64,000 bases of DNA from Citrobacter freundii ATCC 8090 = MTCC 1658 = NBRC 12681 (GTDB lineage: Bacteria; Pseudomonadota; Gammaproteobacteria; Enterobacterales; Enterobacteriaceae). The DNA lies in contig NZ_CP049015.1 of the NCBI RefSeq assembly GCF_011064845.1, positions 4,464,001 to 4,528,000 on the forward strand, read 5' to 3'. The position numbers were made by a program, and so were the translations under genes. The notes under the pieces are model-generated. The model searched no databases and had not been told where the DNA came from. It saw nothing but the letters and a program-made list of their open reading frames with translations. Positions 1 through 12,502 of the stretch are shown here, in pieces (position 1 is the stretch's first letter; each line of letters opens with the position of its first letter).

Positions 1-3000
1 ACCATCGGTGGTCAGTCTGGCAAAGCCTGTATCCAACAGACCGTTACTCAGCGTTAGCGTGTCGCCTTTAATCGCCACATCGGCATCAATACGCCCATAT
101 TTCTGTCCCCACATCCAGCACTCGGCACAGCGTAACTGAACATCCGGCCAGCCGCGGAAGCTGACGTTGTCCACGGCGGAAAACGGCGAGGCTGGAGTAC
201 TATTCAGTGGTGCTTTCGTCGGCGACGCTTTCGCCGCGCTGGGGTTGTAATAAAGATACTTAATATTGGCCAGCCACGGCGCATTATTGCGCATAGCCAG
301 CGTGGCATTAATTTCACGTCCCTGCGCCTGCACGATGGAGCCATTGCTCGCAGGCTCAGACACGATACTCAAGTTATTCCACTGCTGACCGCCCAGGGAT
401 AACGATGGCGTACGCACCGTGATGCGCTGCGGGAAGTTGGCGTTGGTGCCAACGTTATCTGCTGCGCCTTTCTGGAACAACGCCAGCCATTGCGCGCCAT
501 CCATAGGGGGAAGGTTAAGCTCAATGCCTTGCTGATCGGGTAACGCGGGCACGGTGCGGCTTTCCGACGTCCAGATTGCGCGGTCAAGCGTCAGTTTCTG
601 ATTCAGCAGCCAGCGGCTGTTAAAGTGGTTCTTACTGCCCGCGTTGCCGGTCAGTTCAAAACTGCGCAGATTGCCGTTGGCCTTAACGTTCACCGGTAAC
701 GCCTCACCGGCTGCCTTATTCAGCGGAGCAGGTAAGTGACTACTTACATTCTTCAGGTCGCCTTTAAGCTCAATGTCGTAGGTCGGTCCGGCATGATACG
801 GAAGATCGATACCCACCTTGCCATTCCACGCCATGCTGCCGCTTAAGGCATCGTTGACCTGCGCTGGTAAAATCCCCATGCGGGTTGGCTGCCAGTCGCC
901 TTGCAGGTTCACGGCTACCTGATAGGCTTTCGCCCCTTCGGTGGTGGAGAAGTCGACGTTCAGCGGCTGATTAAACCAGTTCGCCGTCATCGGCTCGCTC
1001 TTCAGATCGCCGTTGATAAAGCTGAATTTACCATTCAAATTCTTCAGCGTGCTGTCGAGCGGTTTAATAAACAGGCTGTTATTACGCAGGTTGACATCGC
1101 CTTTGGCGGTAACCAGCGAGCCGTCTAGCGGAATATCCAGATGTAAGCGAGCATTCACATCGCCGTCAATCTGCAACTGCTCAAGCGTAGCGCCGAGGGA
1201 GTCCTTCAACGGCGTCTCATCAAAATAAGGTCCGACCGCCTTGCCCGGCCCGTTGATATCGGCATCAATCAGCAGTTTTTCTTTAGCATAGTCGGGAATA
1301 TTAGCCGTCAGGTTACTGGCCTTCACGCCGCCTAAATTGACGCTATCCGTCTTCATCCACAGACCATCGTTAATGAAGTTCAGTTCAATATTGAGATCGG
1401 TTAGCGCAGGCCAGTCGGGCTGGAAAGCAAATTTCGCCTTACGTAGCGGCACCAGAACCTGAAATTGCCCTTCGTTGTGCAGATACGGGAACAGATGCGG
1501 GTTACCGCCATACACCAGCGTGGCGTTATCCGCTTCGCCGCCCTGAATAGCGCCGCTGAGGTAGTCAACCAGCTCTTTGCCCATCAAGTTTTCCGGGAAA
1601 TAGCGCCAGGCCTGAGAGCCGTCGTCGGTGCTAATGCCAGCCAGAATGCCTAACCACGGTTCATCTCCAGTGGGCTGCAGATAGCGAAAACCACCGCGCG
1701 CGCGTACCGCTTTCGCTTTAACATCGATGTTGCGCCCATCTAACTGAAAACCTTTATCATTTTTCAGCCAGCTTAGCGTCGCCACGCCGTTCTCTATTTC
1801 CAGCGGCGCGCGGAAGACAGTTTCATACGGCATTTTGGCTTGCTTCATGGAGGCGGTGAGCGCCCCATTTTCAACACTGCCCGCAAGCGTACCGGAGAAA
1901 TGCTCAGCCCCCGGTAACAACTTCCACTGTTTCCAGGCCAGATTGGTCCACGATGACAGGATGCGGGTTTTTTCTGTCGCCTGTAACGGGATATCCAGCG
2001 CCAGCACATCTATTTTGCCGCTCGGCTGCGTGGCGCGCCAAATATCACCCAGCGCAGGCGATAACCGGGACGCCATCGGGCGCAGACCTTCTAATCCGGC
2101 CAGATCCAGATTGCTGGCACGAATGCGAAGCTCGTCGCTGCGCTTGTTATTCTCACCACCGACTTCCTGCTCAGGGATCCAGGCCAGCGTTAATGCGCCG
2201 CTCGGCCAGGGTTTATCATCCATGGTAATACGAGTATCGGGAATAGAGAATTGCCAGCCCGCCTCTTCACGGCTGATGTGCGCCGTCAGATTATCGACGG
2301 AGAGCGTGTGCGTACGATTTTCACCCAGCCAACTTGCTCCACCTTTTTTCAGCCAGACATCGCCACCAGAAACGACGCCTTTGCTGATCGTCATCCATGC
2401 TTCCAGACTAAAACGCGCGGTTTGTAGCGCGACATTATCCTGCATCCATTTGCCCAACCACGGTTTGACGTCAATGTCGTCTGCCTGCAACCAGACCCGA
2501 CCATTATTCAATAGCCCATTATCGTCGCGCAGATCCATCCTCACCTGCATAACGCCGTGCTGTCCGGTCAGGCTGGAGAGGCTGACCTGACCCTCGGCGC
2601 GATGCCGATTTTTATTGTTCAGCCAGGTAAGCTGTGGGATCGCCAGTTCAGCACGTTGGCCTGAGAGGGTTATAAAGCTGATATGACTGTCGCGTAGATC
2701 GAAATGATCAAACTGACGCAGGAAGAGATTGCTGAGATGGTCGGTTTCAATTCCATCTCCGCCTTCACTACGCTGGATAGGAGTATTGGTGCGCAACTGC
2801 AGTTGCCAAAAGGTGAGATCGCGAAACTGCCAACGCATGTGCAGCAAACTTTGCCAGACATCCAGCGCCAGCGTGACGCGTTTTACCGAAAATTCTCCCC
2901 CATCTTTTAGCTGCGCTTGGATATTACGCGCTTCAAGCGTAGGACCGAAATTTTGCCAGCTGGCAGAAAGCTGACTGGCGGAAACAGGTAGACCTGTAGC

Positions 3001-3138
3001 GGATTCAATCTTGCCAAGAATGGCTGGACGCCAGCTATCAAGATGAGGTAACGCAAGGCGCAGTCCACTGACCAGCAGCGCTGCGATGACAACGAATGCG
3101 GCTCCAGTGAGCAGTAATATCCCCGGCAATCGCCTCAC
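1..3138 (-). CDS. yhdP: YhdP, AsmA-like inter-membrane phospholipid transport protein (3' end outside window)
   Basis: An open frame of 1046 codons runs off the left edge; the E. coli protein is about 1266 residues, so roughly the last 220 are missing. The start is a GTG (MRRLPGILLLTG) with AAGGAGAGGT a few bases upstream. A single N-terminal membrane segment (about residues 5-26) is followed by a very long, repetitive, beta-rich region, as in the AsmA/TamB/YdbH bridge-like proteins. In E. coli YhdP spans the periplasm and moves phospholipid to the outer membrane, together with TamB and YdbH; that role is known for the family and not shown here. The frame is intact throughout the visible part and ends in LLDTGFARLTTDG, which matches the E. 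coli protein near residue 1040. It is likely co-transcribed with the upstream rng/mre block. Confidence 0.95.
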   Translation of the reverse strand, partial: MRRLPGILLLTGAAFVVIAALLVSGLRLALPHLDSWRPAILGKIESATGLPVSASQLSASWQNFGPTLEARNIQAQLKDGGEFSVKRVTLALDVWQSLLHMRWQFRDLTFWQLQLRTNTPIQRSEGGDGIETDHLSNLFLRQFDHFDLRDSHISFITLSGQRAELAIPQLTWLNNKNRHRAEGQVSLSSLTGQHGVMQVRMDLRDDNGLLNNGRVWLQADDIDVKPWLGKWMQDNVALQTARFSLEAWMTISKGVVSGGDVWLKKGGASWLGENRTHTLSVDNLTAHISREEAGWQFSIPDTRITMDDKPWPSGALTLAWIPEQEVGGENNKRSDELRIRASNLDLAGLEGLRPMASRLSPALGDIWRATQPSGKIDVLALDIPLQATEKTRILSSWTNLAWKQWKLLPGAEHFSGTLAGSVENGALTASMKQAKMPYETVFRAPLEIENGVATLSWLKNDKGFQLDGRNIDVKAKAVRARGGFRYLQPTGDEPWLGILAGISTDDGSQAWRYFPENLMGKELVDYLSGAIQGGEADNATLVYGGNPHLFPYLHNEGQFQVLVPLRKAKFAFQPDWPALTDLNIELNFINDGLWMKTDSVNLGGVKASNLTANIPDYAKEKLLIDADINGPGKAVGPYFDETPLKDSLGATLEQLQIDGDVNARLHLDIPLDGSLVTAKGDVNLRNNSLFIKPLDSTLKNLNGKFSFINGDLKSEPMTANWFNQPLNVDFSTTEGAKAYQVAVNLQGDWQPTRMGILPAQVNDALSGSMAWNGKVGIDLPYHAGPTYDIELKGDLKNVSSHLPAPLNKAAGEALPVNVKANGNLRSFELTGNAGSKNHFNSRWLLNQKLTLDRAIWTSESRTVPALPDQQGIELNLPPMDGAQWLALFQKGAADNVGTNANFPQRITVRTPSLSLGGQQWNNLSIVSEPASNGSIVQAQGREINATLAMRNNAPWLANIKYLYYNPSAAKASPTKAPLNSTPASPFSAVDNVSFRGWPDVQLRCAECWMWGQKYGRIDADVAIKGDTLTLSNGLLDTGFARLTTDG

Positions 3139-3191
3139 GCACCTCTCCTTGTCTACCAAAAAATATGACTCACACCCCTTGAGTGAATATT

Positions 3192-3226
3192 GCCGGATGA
3201 CGGCGCTTGCGCCTTATCCGGCCTAC
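3192..3226. repeat. REP (BIME-type) palindromic element
   Basis: The segment between rng and yhdP starts GCCGGATGACGG, ends CCTTATCCGGCCTAC and folds into an imperfect hairpin. This is the usual enterobacterial REP sequence. A second copy lies at 58368-58400. Confidence 0.85.
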
Positions 3227-3249
3227 ATGCGCGGGTGCCACTACACGAT

Positions 3250-4719
3250 TTACATCATGACGACGTCGAACTGCTCCTGGTTATACAGCGGTTCGATTTG
3301 TACTTTGACCTGTTTGCCGACAAAGATCTCAACCTCCGCCAGCGCATGTGACTCTTCACCTTTCAGGGTTTCAGCCACTGCCGGAGAGGCATAAACCAGG
3401 AAACGATCGGAGTCATATGCATGGTGTACCCGCACGATTTCGCGCATGATTTCATAACATACGGTTTCCACCGTTTTCACCGTACCACGCCCATGGCAGG
3501 TTGGACACTCGTTGCACAATACATGTTCCACGCTTTCACGTGTGCGTTTGCGCGTCATCTCCACCAGGCCCAGCTGTGAAAAACCGTTAATGCTGGTTTT
3601 TACACGATCCTTGCTCAGAGCCTGCTCCAGGGAGTGCAGTACCCGGCGACGGTGATCTTCATTATTCATGTCGATAAAATCGATAATGATAATGCCGCCG
3701 AGGTTACGCAGACGCAGCTGACGAGCAATGGCCTGCGTTGCTTCAATATTAGTATTAAAGATAGTGTCGTCGAGATTACGATGCCCAACAAACGCGCCGG
3801 TATTGATGTCGACGGTGGTCATCGCTTCAGTTTGATCGATGATCAGATAACCGCCGGACTTCAGCTCAACTTTGCGTTCCAGCGCGCGCTGGATTTCATT
3901 CTCTACGTCAAAGAGATCAAAAATAGGCTGACGCCCGCTGTAATGTTCCAGCTTGCTGGTCATCTCGGGGATATATTCCGCCGTAAATTCCAGTAACGCC
4001 TCATAGGTCAGACGGGAGTCGACGCGGATGCGGTCAAGCTGCGCATCGGCAAAGTCACGCAACACGCGCTGTGCCAGTGCCAGTTCACCGTACATCTGGT
4101 AGCGCGTTTGTGGGCGCTTTTTACGCTCCATGACTTTTGTCCAGACGCGCTTCAGGTAGGCAGCATCCGAGGCCAGATCCTCTTCGCATACGCCTTCTGC
4201 CGCCGTGCGAATGATGAAACCACCCTGCTCATCGCAGTAATCCGCCACCACTTTTTTCAGACGTTCGCGTTCCGTTTCGCTTTCGATACGTTGGGATACG
4301 CCAACGTGCGAGGCCCCCGGCATAAAAACGAGATAACGGGAAGGAAGCGTGATGTCCGTCGTCAGGCGTGCGCCCTTCGTTCCCAAAGGATCTTTTACCA
4401 CCTGCACCATCAGATCCTGACCCTGGCGCACCAGTTCAGAAATGTCGCGTACGGTGAACTGTTTTTGTTCTTCACCCGCCACGCATTCGGTGTGCGGCAT
4501 GATGTCAGAAGCGTGAAGAAATGCGGCTTTATCCAGTCCAATATCTACAAAAGCCGCCTGCATACCCGGAAGTACACGACTTACACGACCTTTGTAGATA
4601 TTGCCTACGATTCCGCGTCGCGCCTCACGTTCAATATGAATTTCCTGCAGAATACCGCCATCAATGTAAGCCACCCGAGTTTCCGATGGCGTTACGTTTA
4701 CCAACAATTCAGCCGTCAT
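3250..4719 (-). CDS. rng: Ribonuclease G
   Basis: A 489-residue single-strand-specific endoribonuclease of the RNase E/G family. In E. coli it matures the 5' end of 16S rRNA and degrades some mRNAs in the cytoplasm. An S1-like RNA-binding domain covers about residues 38-120. The catalytic acidic residues are seen as D304 (TTVDIN) and D347 (IIDFID), and the zinc-link cysteines as C405 and C408 in CPTC. I chose the ATG giving [10 protein letters not shown], which equals the E. coli start, over an in-frame codon 18 bases upstream. Its start overlaps the end of yhdE by 11 bases, suggesting translational coupling. It sits downstream of mreBCD-yhdE as in E. coli. The C-terminal RNA-degradosome scaffold of RNase E is absent, as expected for RNase G. 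Confidence 0.98.
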   Translation of the reverse strand: MTAELLVNVTPSETRVAYIDGGILQEIHIEREARRGIVGNIYKGRVSRVLPGMQAAFVDIGLDKAAFLHASDIMPHTECVAGEEQKQFTVRDISELVRQGQDLMVQVVKDPLGTKGARLTTDITLPSRYLVFMPGASHVGVSQRIESETERERLKKVVADYCDEQGGFIIRTAAEGVCEEDLASDAAYLKRVWTKVMERKKRPQTRYQMYGELALAQRVLRDFADAQLDRIRVDSRLTYEALLEFTAEYIPEMTSKLEHYSGRQPIFDLFDVENEIQRALERKVELKSGGYLIIDQTEAMTTVDINTGAFVGHRNLDDTIFNTNIEATQAIARQLRLRNLGGIIIIDFIDMNNEDHRRRVLHSLEQALSKDRVKTSINGFSQLGLVEMTRKRTRESVEHVLCNECPTCHGRGTVKTVETVCYEIMREIVRVHHAYDSDRFLVYASPAVAETLKGEESHALAEVEIFVGKQVKVQIEPLYNQEQFDVVMM

Positions 4720-5302
4720 GTTTATCCCTTTTCTCACGCAGTGCGTTAAAATTGGTCAGCAACTCATACGTTTCTACCAGCGGTAAGCCGACTACGGCGT
4801 GATAGCTGCCATTTATCTTCCTGACAAAACAGCCACCCAACCCTTGAATACCGTATGCACCTGCTTTATCCATTGGTTCACCGCTGGCAACATAACCCGC
4901 GATGTCCTCATCGGTTAGTGCTCTGAATGTCACTTCCGTCACTACCAGGCAGTCCAGACTGTGCTGGCAATCGGCCAGTGCCACGGCCGTCATAACTTGA
5001 TGCGTTTTGCCCGACAGTTTGCGCAGCATTGCTGCGGCGTGGGCAGCGTCGTGCGGTTTTTCCAGCACTTCGCCATTAAGGATAACGATGGTATCCGCAC
5101 CCAATACCGGCAAATCGCGCGGTGCCAGCGCTACACCAGCCTGCGCTTTTTCGCGCGCCAGACGGGAAACGTACTGCTGCGCACTTTCCTGCGGGTGCCG
5201 CTGTTCTTCAATCCCAGGGATCAGCCGTTCAAACGTAACACCAAGCTGAGCGAGCAACTCCTGACGACGTGGAGAACCTGAAGCAAGATACAGAGTATTC
5301 AT
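4709..5302 (-). CDS. yhdE: Maf-family nucleoside triphosphate pyrophosphatase YhdE
   Basis: A 197-residue Maf-like protein, the same length as E. coli YhdE. That enzyme hydrolyses dTTP, UTP and modified pyrimidine triphosphates to monophosphates and is viewed as a house-cleaning enzyme. The N-terminal Maf signature [10 protein letters not shown] and the conserved ADTIV (about residue 70) are present, as is the C-terminal YGIQGLGG loop. The start [13 protein letters not shown] matches the family; an in-frame alternative seven codons upstream has no support. The gene lies 7 bases after mreD and overlaps rng, so it belongs to the mreBCD-yhdE-rng transcription unit. Confidence 0.96.
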   Translation of the reverse strand: MNTLYLASGSPRRQELLAQLGVTFERLIPGIEEQRHPQESAQQYVSRLAREKAQAGVALAPRDLPVLGADTIVILNGEVLEKPHDAAHAAAMLRKLSGKTHQVMTAVALADCQHSLDCLVVTEVTFRALTDEDIAGYVASGEPMDKAGAYGIQGLGGCFVRKINGSYHAVVGLPLVETYELLTNFNALREKRDKHDG

Positions 5303-5309
5303 ATCAACC

Positions 5310-5798
<489 letters not shown>

Positions 5799-6821
5799 TT
5801 ACTGTCCTCCCGGCTTACGCGGAGCAGGTTGTGGCGGCGTGGTATCCACAGGCGCAGGAGTCACACCTGTTGCAGGAGTTGGCACTGGCGCAGGCGGCCC
5901 CATGGCATCTGGTGCTGGCAGAACTTGCGGCATCATTTGCATCAGACGTTCATTGGCAACGCGGTGTACTTCTTCCGGCGTCATCGGGTTCGCGCCATTA
6001 CGATCGGCACCCCACAACAGCAACAGATAGCGCAAACGCTGCAGACCCGCGGTCGGGCGAGCCTGAATCACGGTATAAGCGCGCTGAGTGTCCAGCTTAA
6101 CGGAAGAAACAACAGCAACCGGATAACCTTCAGGGAAACGTCCGCCCAGACCCGAGGTGACCAGCACATCGCCAACGCGAATGTCGGTATTGGCCGGCAG
6201 GTGTTCGAGCTGAAGATCGTCAGTACAGCCGTTACCCGCAGCGATCACGCGAATATCGTTACGCAGAACCTGAATGGGCAGCGCATGCGTCGCATCGCAA
6301 ATCAGCAGCACGCGGCTCGTCAGTTTAGCCACCGCCACGACCTGACCCACAACGCCTTTGTCACTAATAACCGGCTGACCTTCGTAGACGCCGTTAACGC
6401 TCCCTTTGTCGATCACCACCTGATCGCTGTAAGGGTCATTAACCGTTGAGATGACCTGCGTCACCATCTTTTGTTCGTCCTGACGCAATGGCGATCCCAG
6501 CAGCTCGCGCAAACGCGCGTTCTCCTGTTTGTATTGCCCCAGCATCAGCAGTTCGCTATTTTTCAGCAGCAGTTCCTGACGCAATGCCCGGTTTTCAAGT
6601 TCGAGTTGGTCACGCGAAGCCAGCGTTTGCGACACGCCGTCAAGTAATTCACGAGGACCATTTGAGATAAAGTAGAAAGGACTGACGGCGGTATCCATGT
6701 ACGTTCGGATTTGACTAAACGTACCCAAGCGGCTGTCGGCAATAATAACGCCGAGCGCCACCAGCACCGCCAGAATAAGGCGAATCTGTAGCGAAGGGCC
6801 ACGGCTAAAAATTGGCTTCAT
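5799..6821 (-). CDS. mreC: Rod shape-determining protein MreC
   Basis: A 340-residue bitopic protein with a short cytoplasmic N-terminus, a membrane helix at about residues 11-29, a coiled coil at about 65-110 and the periplasmic MreC beta domain. MreC links cytoplasmic MreB filaments to PBP2/RodA on the periplasmic side. Residues up to about 300 match E. coli almost exactly. The Pro/Ala/Thr-rich C-terminal tail is about 27 residues shorter than the 367-residue E. coli protein, and the closing PGGQ is kept. It sits between mreB and mreD. Confidence 0.97.
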   Translation of the reverse strand: MKPIFSRGPSLQIRLILAVLVALGVIIADSRLGTFSQIRTYMDTAVSPFYFISNGPRELLDGVSQTLASRDQLELENRALRQELLLKNSELLMLGQYKQENARLRELLGSPLRQDEQKMVTQVISTVNDPYSDQVVIDKGSVNGVYEGQPVISDKGVVGQVVAVAKLTSRVLLICDATHALPIQVLRNDIRVIAAGNGCTDDLQLEHLPANTDIRVGDVLVTSGLGGRFPEGYPVAVVSSVKLDTQRAYTVIQARPTAGLQRLRYLLLLWGADRNGANPMTPEEVHRVANERLMQMMPQVLPAPDAMGPPAPVPTPATGVTPAPVDTTPPQPAPRKPGGQ

Positions 6822-6887
6822 AGTCTATGCGTATTCTCGTATCAGAGCGGAAGGGCAACCCGCGGGGGCTACCCAACCTGCATCCGA

Positions 6888-8237
<1,350 letters not shown>

Positions 8238-10178
8238 TTAAACCGAGTATCTTTGCGAATATTTTTTCACGTTAGTGTCAAGTGGTTGTGATGCAGCAAA
8301 AAAATCCCCTTGCCCACCCGCAACTCCGCGTTCTGTCAGCGTATGCCACTCACTACGCGAACGTACGCCCGTAGCGTAAACCTGCGTGGGTGTTCCCGAA
8401 CAGGCCTCCACCAGGCTTTGAACCAGAAGCTGATTTTCCGTTCGCTTATCAATGTTCCTCACCAGACTTGGATGCAGCTTCAATAACTCAACGTTAAGCT
8501 CTTTAATCCAACTGGTGCTCACCAGCGTTAACCCCGCCTGCGTAACGGCAATACGCACGCCCAGCGCATTCATCAATCTGATGACGGGCTGTAACCGGCT
8601 GATATGTTGACAGACATCTGCCTCAGCAAGTTCAATAATTATGCGTTTGCGTAATGATTTTTCGCACTGCATCAGCGTATCACGCAGCCAGCGCTGAAAA
8701 CGTGGGCGAATAAGCGATTCAACCGTTATCTGCATCGCCAGATTTTCCTGCGGCCAGTAACCCAAAAGCAGGGTCAGACGGCTTATCTGCAAACGGTCAT
8801 ACTCTTCAGCCAGGCCAAATTGAAGGACCATCGGCATATATTCCGCCGAAATGACCTCTTCGTTACCATCAAAAATACGGCACATCAGCTCCCGATGGTG
8901 CACCCGCCCTTCACGGGTTACTGCAGGCTTTTGATAAATTCTCGGCCCGCCCCGGCTGAGCATCTGTTCGATCAGCGTTCGCCAGCGTACGTTGCCCCGA
9001 CCTTTTTCCGGCAGCGAGTCATCATAGACCGACCAGCTATTTCCGCCCTGCAATACCGAATTCCGCGTGGCTGCTTCAGCATGATCCATCACTTGCTCCG
9101 GCGACTGACCGCTGCGGCAAACGCAAATGCCAATATGAACCATATCGGCACGATCGATCATTTTATTAGTCGGAAGTGCATCTACCGCTTTTAATAATTG
9201 CCCGGCAATACTTTCCGCCTCTTTCAACGTGCGGTGTGGCAGCAGGATGGCAAAATCGCTACGGTGGTAACGCGCAAGCAACGCGCCCGGATAGCGCGTC
9301 ATAAAAGTCGACAACAAATTGATCAGCGTCGAGATTTGTTCTTCCGCGAGGGTGATTCCCCAGCTATCGCGCAGCAGCGTAAAGTCCGGCAGGCGTACCA
9401 TCATCACGACGCCATGCGAGCCTACTTTTTCCTGATCTTCCAGCAGCGTGGCCAGTTGGTTATCAAAGAACAGGCGGTTGCTTAGCCCAGTTTTTGTGTC
9501 CTGCGCGACATAGGAACGAATCAGCGTATCCAGGCGGCTGCGTTGCTCGCGAGCATTTTGAATTTCAGTCAGCAGCATATCGAGCGCACTGCTGGTGCGC
9601 GCAGGCCATTCATAGACCGTTCCCCGCACGTTCGGCCCACGTTCGCCGTTCAGAATACGTGTGGAACGAATCTCCAGCAGCTCCTGACCCGAAAGCTGGC
9701 GCTGAAGCCAGCGCACAGACAAAAAGAGCATCAGAATAATGAAAGCAATGGCTATCGTGAGCGGTGCGGTGGTCAGTAGCGAATGGAAATAGTTACCCAT
9801 CGGATCCTGATAAACCAGACGCAATGACATGCCCGGATGCTTGACCAACGGTACGGTGATCTCGCGGTAGAGATTGTTCGTCCCTGCCGGTCGGTAGCTA
9901 CTGGTGCGCGAGTGGTCATACACCACGTGTTCGCCCTGCAACAGTTCGATGCGCACGATATCAACAGAAACCATCAGCTCATCGATTTGCGGGGTTAACG
10001 CAACGACATCTCTGGAGACCAGATGCGTATCAATCGCCGTCGCGACCGCCTGCACGCGCGTGGTGAACTTATATTGAATAGCGTTATAGAAACTCAGCGA
10101 ACAGCCGATCAGAGTCACGAAGATCGTTAACCCAGTAAGCAGCGTGACAAAAGCTGAAAATTTCGTCGTTAATCGCAT
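8238..10178 (-). CDS. csrD: CsrD, degenerate GGDEF-EAL protein, RNase E targeting factor for CsrB/CsrC
   Basis: A 646-residue inner-membrane protein matching E. coli CsrD end to end. It has two membrane helices (about residues 12-32 and 138-158) flanking a periplasmic loop, a HAMP-like linker, a GGDEF-like domain and an EAL-like domain. The active-site motifs are degenerate: HRSDF replaces GGDEF, and ELM replaces EAL in HHRELMCRIFDG. It is therefore expected not to make or break cyclic di-GMP. In E. coli it promotes RNase E decay of the CsrA-sequestering sRNAs CsrB and CsrC, linked to glucose-specific EIIA. The start MRLTTKFSAF was chosen by homology over an in-frame codon 29 residues upstream. 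Confidence 0.97.
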   Translation of the reverse strand: MRLTTKFSAFVTLLTGLTIFVTLIGCSLSFYNAIQYKFTTRVQAVATAIDTHLVSRDVVALTPQIDELMVSVDIVRIELLQGEHVVYDHSRTSSYRPAGTNNLYREITVPLVKHPGMSLRLVYQDPMGNYFHSLLTTAPLTIAIAFIILMLFLSVRWLQRQLSGQELLEIRSTRILNGERGPNVRGTVYEWPARTSSALDMLLTEIQNAREQRSRLDTLIRSYVAQDTKTGLSNRLFFDNQLATLLEDQEKVGSHGVVMMVRLPDFTLLRDSWGITLAEEQISTLINLLSTFMTRYPGALLARYHRSDFAILLPHRTLKEAESIAGQLLKAVDALPTNKMIDRADMVHIGICVCRSGQSPEQVMDHAEAATRNSVLQGGNSWSVYDDSLPEKGRGNVRWRTLIEQMLSRGGPRIYQKPAVTREGRVHHRELMCRIFDGNEEVISAEYMPMVLQFGLAEEYDRLQISRLTLLLGYWPQENLAMQITVESLIRPRFQRWLRDTLMQCEKSLRKRIIIELAEADVCQHISRLQPVIRLMNALGVRIAVTQAGLTLVSTSWIKELNVELLKLHPSLVRNIDKRTENQLLVQSLVEACSGTPTQVYATGVRSRSEWHTLTERGVAGGQGDFFAASQPLDTNVKKYSQRYSV

Positions 10179-10403
10179 CCTTGTGTTAACTCCGACAGTT
10201 ATGAAACAGGCCTGAAAGTGATAAAGCGACCCAAAAATGCAAAACTGAACGCAAAATCCGTCCATTTATACATACAGTGTGGGCATACTACCAAATCAGG
10301 TATATCTGGCAATTTATTGCGCAGAATCGGCATCATGTTTTGATTAGCGAGTATAGTCTTCATTAATAATTTTCCAATCCACTATACGAATTGAGGACAG
10401 GTT

Positions 10404-11378
10404 ATGCAGGCTTTGATCTTAGAACAGCAGGACGGAAAAACCCTCGCATCCGTTCAACCCCTCGACGAAAATCAGCTACCTGAAGGCGATGTTACGGTGG
10501 ATATCCACTGGTCAAGCCTGAACTATAAAGATGCTCTGGCTATCACTGGCAAGGGTAAAATCATTCGTAATTTTCCGATGATTCCTGGTATCGATTTCGC
10601 CGGTACCGTGCGTGCAAGCGAAGATCCCCGTTTTCATGCGGGTCAGGAAGTGTTACTGACCGGCTGGGGCGTGGGTGAAAATCATTGGGGTGGACTGGCA
10701 GAGCGCGCACGCGTGAAAGGCGACTGGCTGGTTGCGCTGCCAAAAGGACTGGATGGGCGTAAAGCCATGGTCATCGGTACCGCCGGCTTTACCGCTATGC
10801 TGTGCGTAATGGCGCTTGAAGATGCAGGTATTCGCCCGCAAGACGGTGAAATTGTCGTCACCGGCGCCAGCGGCGGCGTGGGCAGCACAGCCGTTGCGTT
10901 ACTGCATAAGCTGGGTTATCAGGTTGCGGCGGTTTCGGGCCGTGAAAGCACCCACGACTACCTGAAAAGCCTGGGCGCTAACCGTATTCTTGGCCGCGAT
11001 GAGTTTGCCGAGTCTCGTCCGCTGGAAAAACAGCTGTGGGCTGGCGCGGTGGATACCGTTGGCGACAAAGTTCTGGCAAAAGTTCTGGCGCAGATGAACT
11101 ACGGTGGCTGCGTTGCCGCCTGCGGCCTGGCGGGTGGTTTCGCTCTGCCGACCACGGTGATGCCATTCATTCTGCGTAACGTTCGTTTGCAAGGAGTGGA
11201 CTCGGTGATGACCCCGCCGGCACGCCGTGCAGAGGCCTGGGCGCGTCTGGTTAAGGATCTGCCGGAATCTTTCTATGCTCAGGCGGCAACGGAAATTACG
11301 CTGGCTGATGCGCCGAAGTTCGCCGATGCCATCATCAATAACCAGGTGAAAGGCCGTACGCTGGTGAAGGTGAAGTAA
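10404..11378 (+). CDS. acuI: NADPH-dependent acrylyl-CoA reductase (MDR family oxidoreductase)
   Basis: A 324-residue medium-chain dehydrogenase/reductase equal in length to E. coli YhdH/AcuI, which reduces the toxic intermediate acrylyl-CoA to propionyl-CoA with NADPH. The GroES-like N-terminal half is followed by a Rossmann fold with the nucleotide-binding motif GASGGVGST at about residue 155. No zinc-binding cysteine cluster is seen, as in the quinone-oxidoreductase branch. The gene is divergent from csrD (225 bases between starts), with GAGGACAGG as ribosome-binding region before the ATG. Confidence 0.96.
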   Translation: MQALILEQQDGKTLASVQPLDENQLPEGDVTVDIHWSSLNYKDALAITGKGKIIRNFPMIPGIDFAGTVRASEDPRFHAGQEVLLTGWGVGENHWGGLAERARVKGDWLVALPKGLDGRKAMVIGTAGFTAMLCVMALEDAGIRPQDGEIVVTGASGGVGSTAVALLHKLGYQVAAVSGRESTHDYLKSLGANRILGRDEFAESRPLEKQLWAGAVDTVGDKVLAKVLAQMNYGGCVAACGLAGGFALPTTVMPFILRNVRLQGVDSVMTPPARRAEAWARLVKDLPESFYAQAATEITLADAPKFADAIINNQVKGRTLVKVK

Positions 11379-11497
11379 CAGGCCCTGGCGCAGAAATTTA
11401 CACTTAATTAACCAAATTTCGCGGCACATCTACAGACTCCCTGCCATATTAACTACGCGTCCCCTGTCAGTTATGACGCGTAAGCCGGGAGTCTGTT

Positions 11498-12502
11498 ATG
11501 AAGAAATTACGTCCATTTACAGAAGCCGACGTCACTGATGAGTCGGCTTTTTTTATGCAGCGCCGCCAGGTACTAAAAGCATTAGGGATCAGCGCTGCCG
11601 CCTTGTCTTTGCCCCTCTCTGCACAGGCCGATCTTCTGAGCTGGTTTAAGGGCAACGATCGCCCGCCCGCTCCTGCAGGTAAGCCGCTTGATTTCAGTAA
11701 GCCCTCCGCCTGGCAAAATTCACTTCCTTTAACGCCTGCGGATAAGGTTTCTGGCTACAACAACTTCTACGAGTTCGGTCTCGATAAAGCGGATCCGGCA
11801 GCCAATGCAGGCAGCCTGAAAACCGATCCGTGGACGTTGCAAATCAGTGGCGAGGTGGCAAAACCACTCACCCTCGATCACGATTCGCTGACCACCCGTT
11901 TCCCGCTGGAAGAACGGATTTATCGGATGCGCTGCGTGGAAGCCTGGTCAATGGTCGTGCCGTGGATCGGCTTTCCGTTACATAAACTGCTGGCGCAGGT
12001 TGAACCCACCAGCAACGCAAAGTATGTCGCGTTCGAAACGCTGTACGCACCGGATGATATGCCGGGACAGAAAGATCGCTTTATTGGCGGCGGGCTAAAA
12101 TATCCCTATGTTGAAGGACTGCGTCTGGATGAAGCAATGCACCCACTCACACTGCTTACTGTGGGGGTTTATGGTAAGGCCCTTCCGCCACAAAATGGCG
12201 CGCCCATTCGCTTAATTGTGCCGTGGAAATATGGATTTAAAGGCATTAAGTCGATCGTGAGTATCAAACTCACGCGCGAACGCCCTCCGACAACCTGGAA
12301 TCTGGCCGCGCCCAATGAATACGGATTTTATGCCAACGTGAATCCGCATGTCGATCACCCCCGCTGGTCCCAGGCCACTGAGCGTTTTATTGGCGCAGGC
12401 GGTATCCTGGACGTACAGCGTCAGCCCACGCTGATGTTTAACGGCTATGCCGAAGAGGTTGCATCACTGTATCGCGGACTCAATTTGCAGGAGAATTTTT
12501 AA
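11498..12502 (+). CDS. msrP: Protein-methionine-sulfoxide reductase catalytic subunit MsrP (molybdoenzyme)
   Basis: A 334-residue periplasmic molybdopterin enzyme of the sulfite oxidase fold, the same length as E. coli MsrP (YedY). It repairs oxidised methionine in envelope proteins. The N-terminus is a Tat signal with twin arginine R22-R23 (RRQVLKALG) and probable cleavage after AQA at 44. The molybdenum ligand cysteine is C146 in YRMRCVEAW. The msrQ start follows the stop codon directly. In E. coli K-12 msrPQ lies elsewhere, under the HprSR (YedVW) hypochlorite-sensing system. Here it sits between acuI and accB, with no two-component genes beside it, so its control may differ. Confidence 0.97.
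   Translation: MKKLRPFTEADVTDESAFFMQRRQVLKALGISAAALSLPLSAQADLLSWFKGNDRPPAPAGKPLDFSKPSAWQNSLPLTPADKVSGYNNFYEFGLDKADPAANAGSLKTDPWTLQISGEVAKPLTLDHDSLTTRFPLEERIYRMRCVEAWSMVVPWIGFPLHKLLAQVEPTSNAKYVAFETLYAPDDMPGQKDRFIGGGLKYPYVEGLRLDEAMHPLTLLTVGVYGKALPPQNGAPIRLIVPWKYGFKGIKSIVSIKLTRERPPTTWNLAAPNEYGFYANVNPHVDHPRWSQATERFIGAGGILDVQRQPTLMFNGYAEEVASLYRGLNLQENF

Noticed and set aside
1..3100. Plus-strand open frames, including one of 251 codons at 1835-2590
   Set aside because: They are antisense to the intact yhdP frame, with codon use and composition of a shadow frame.
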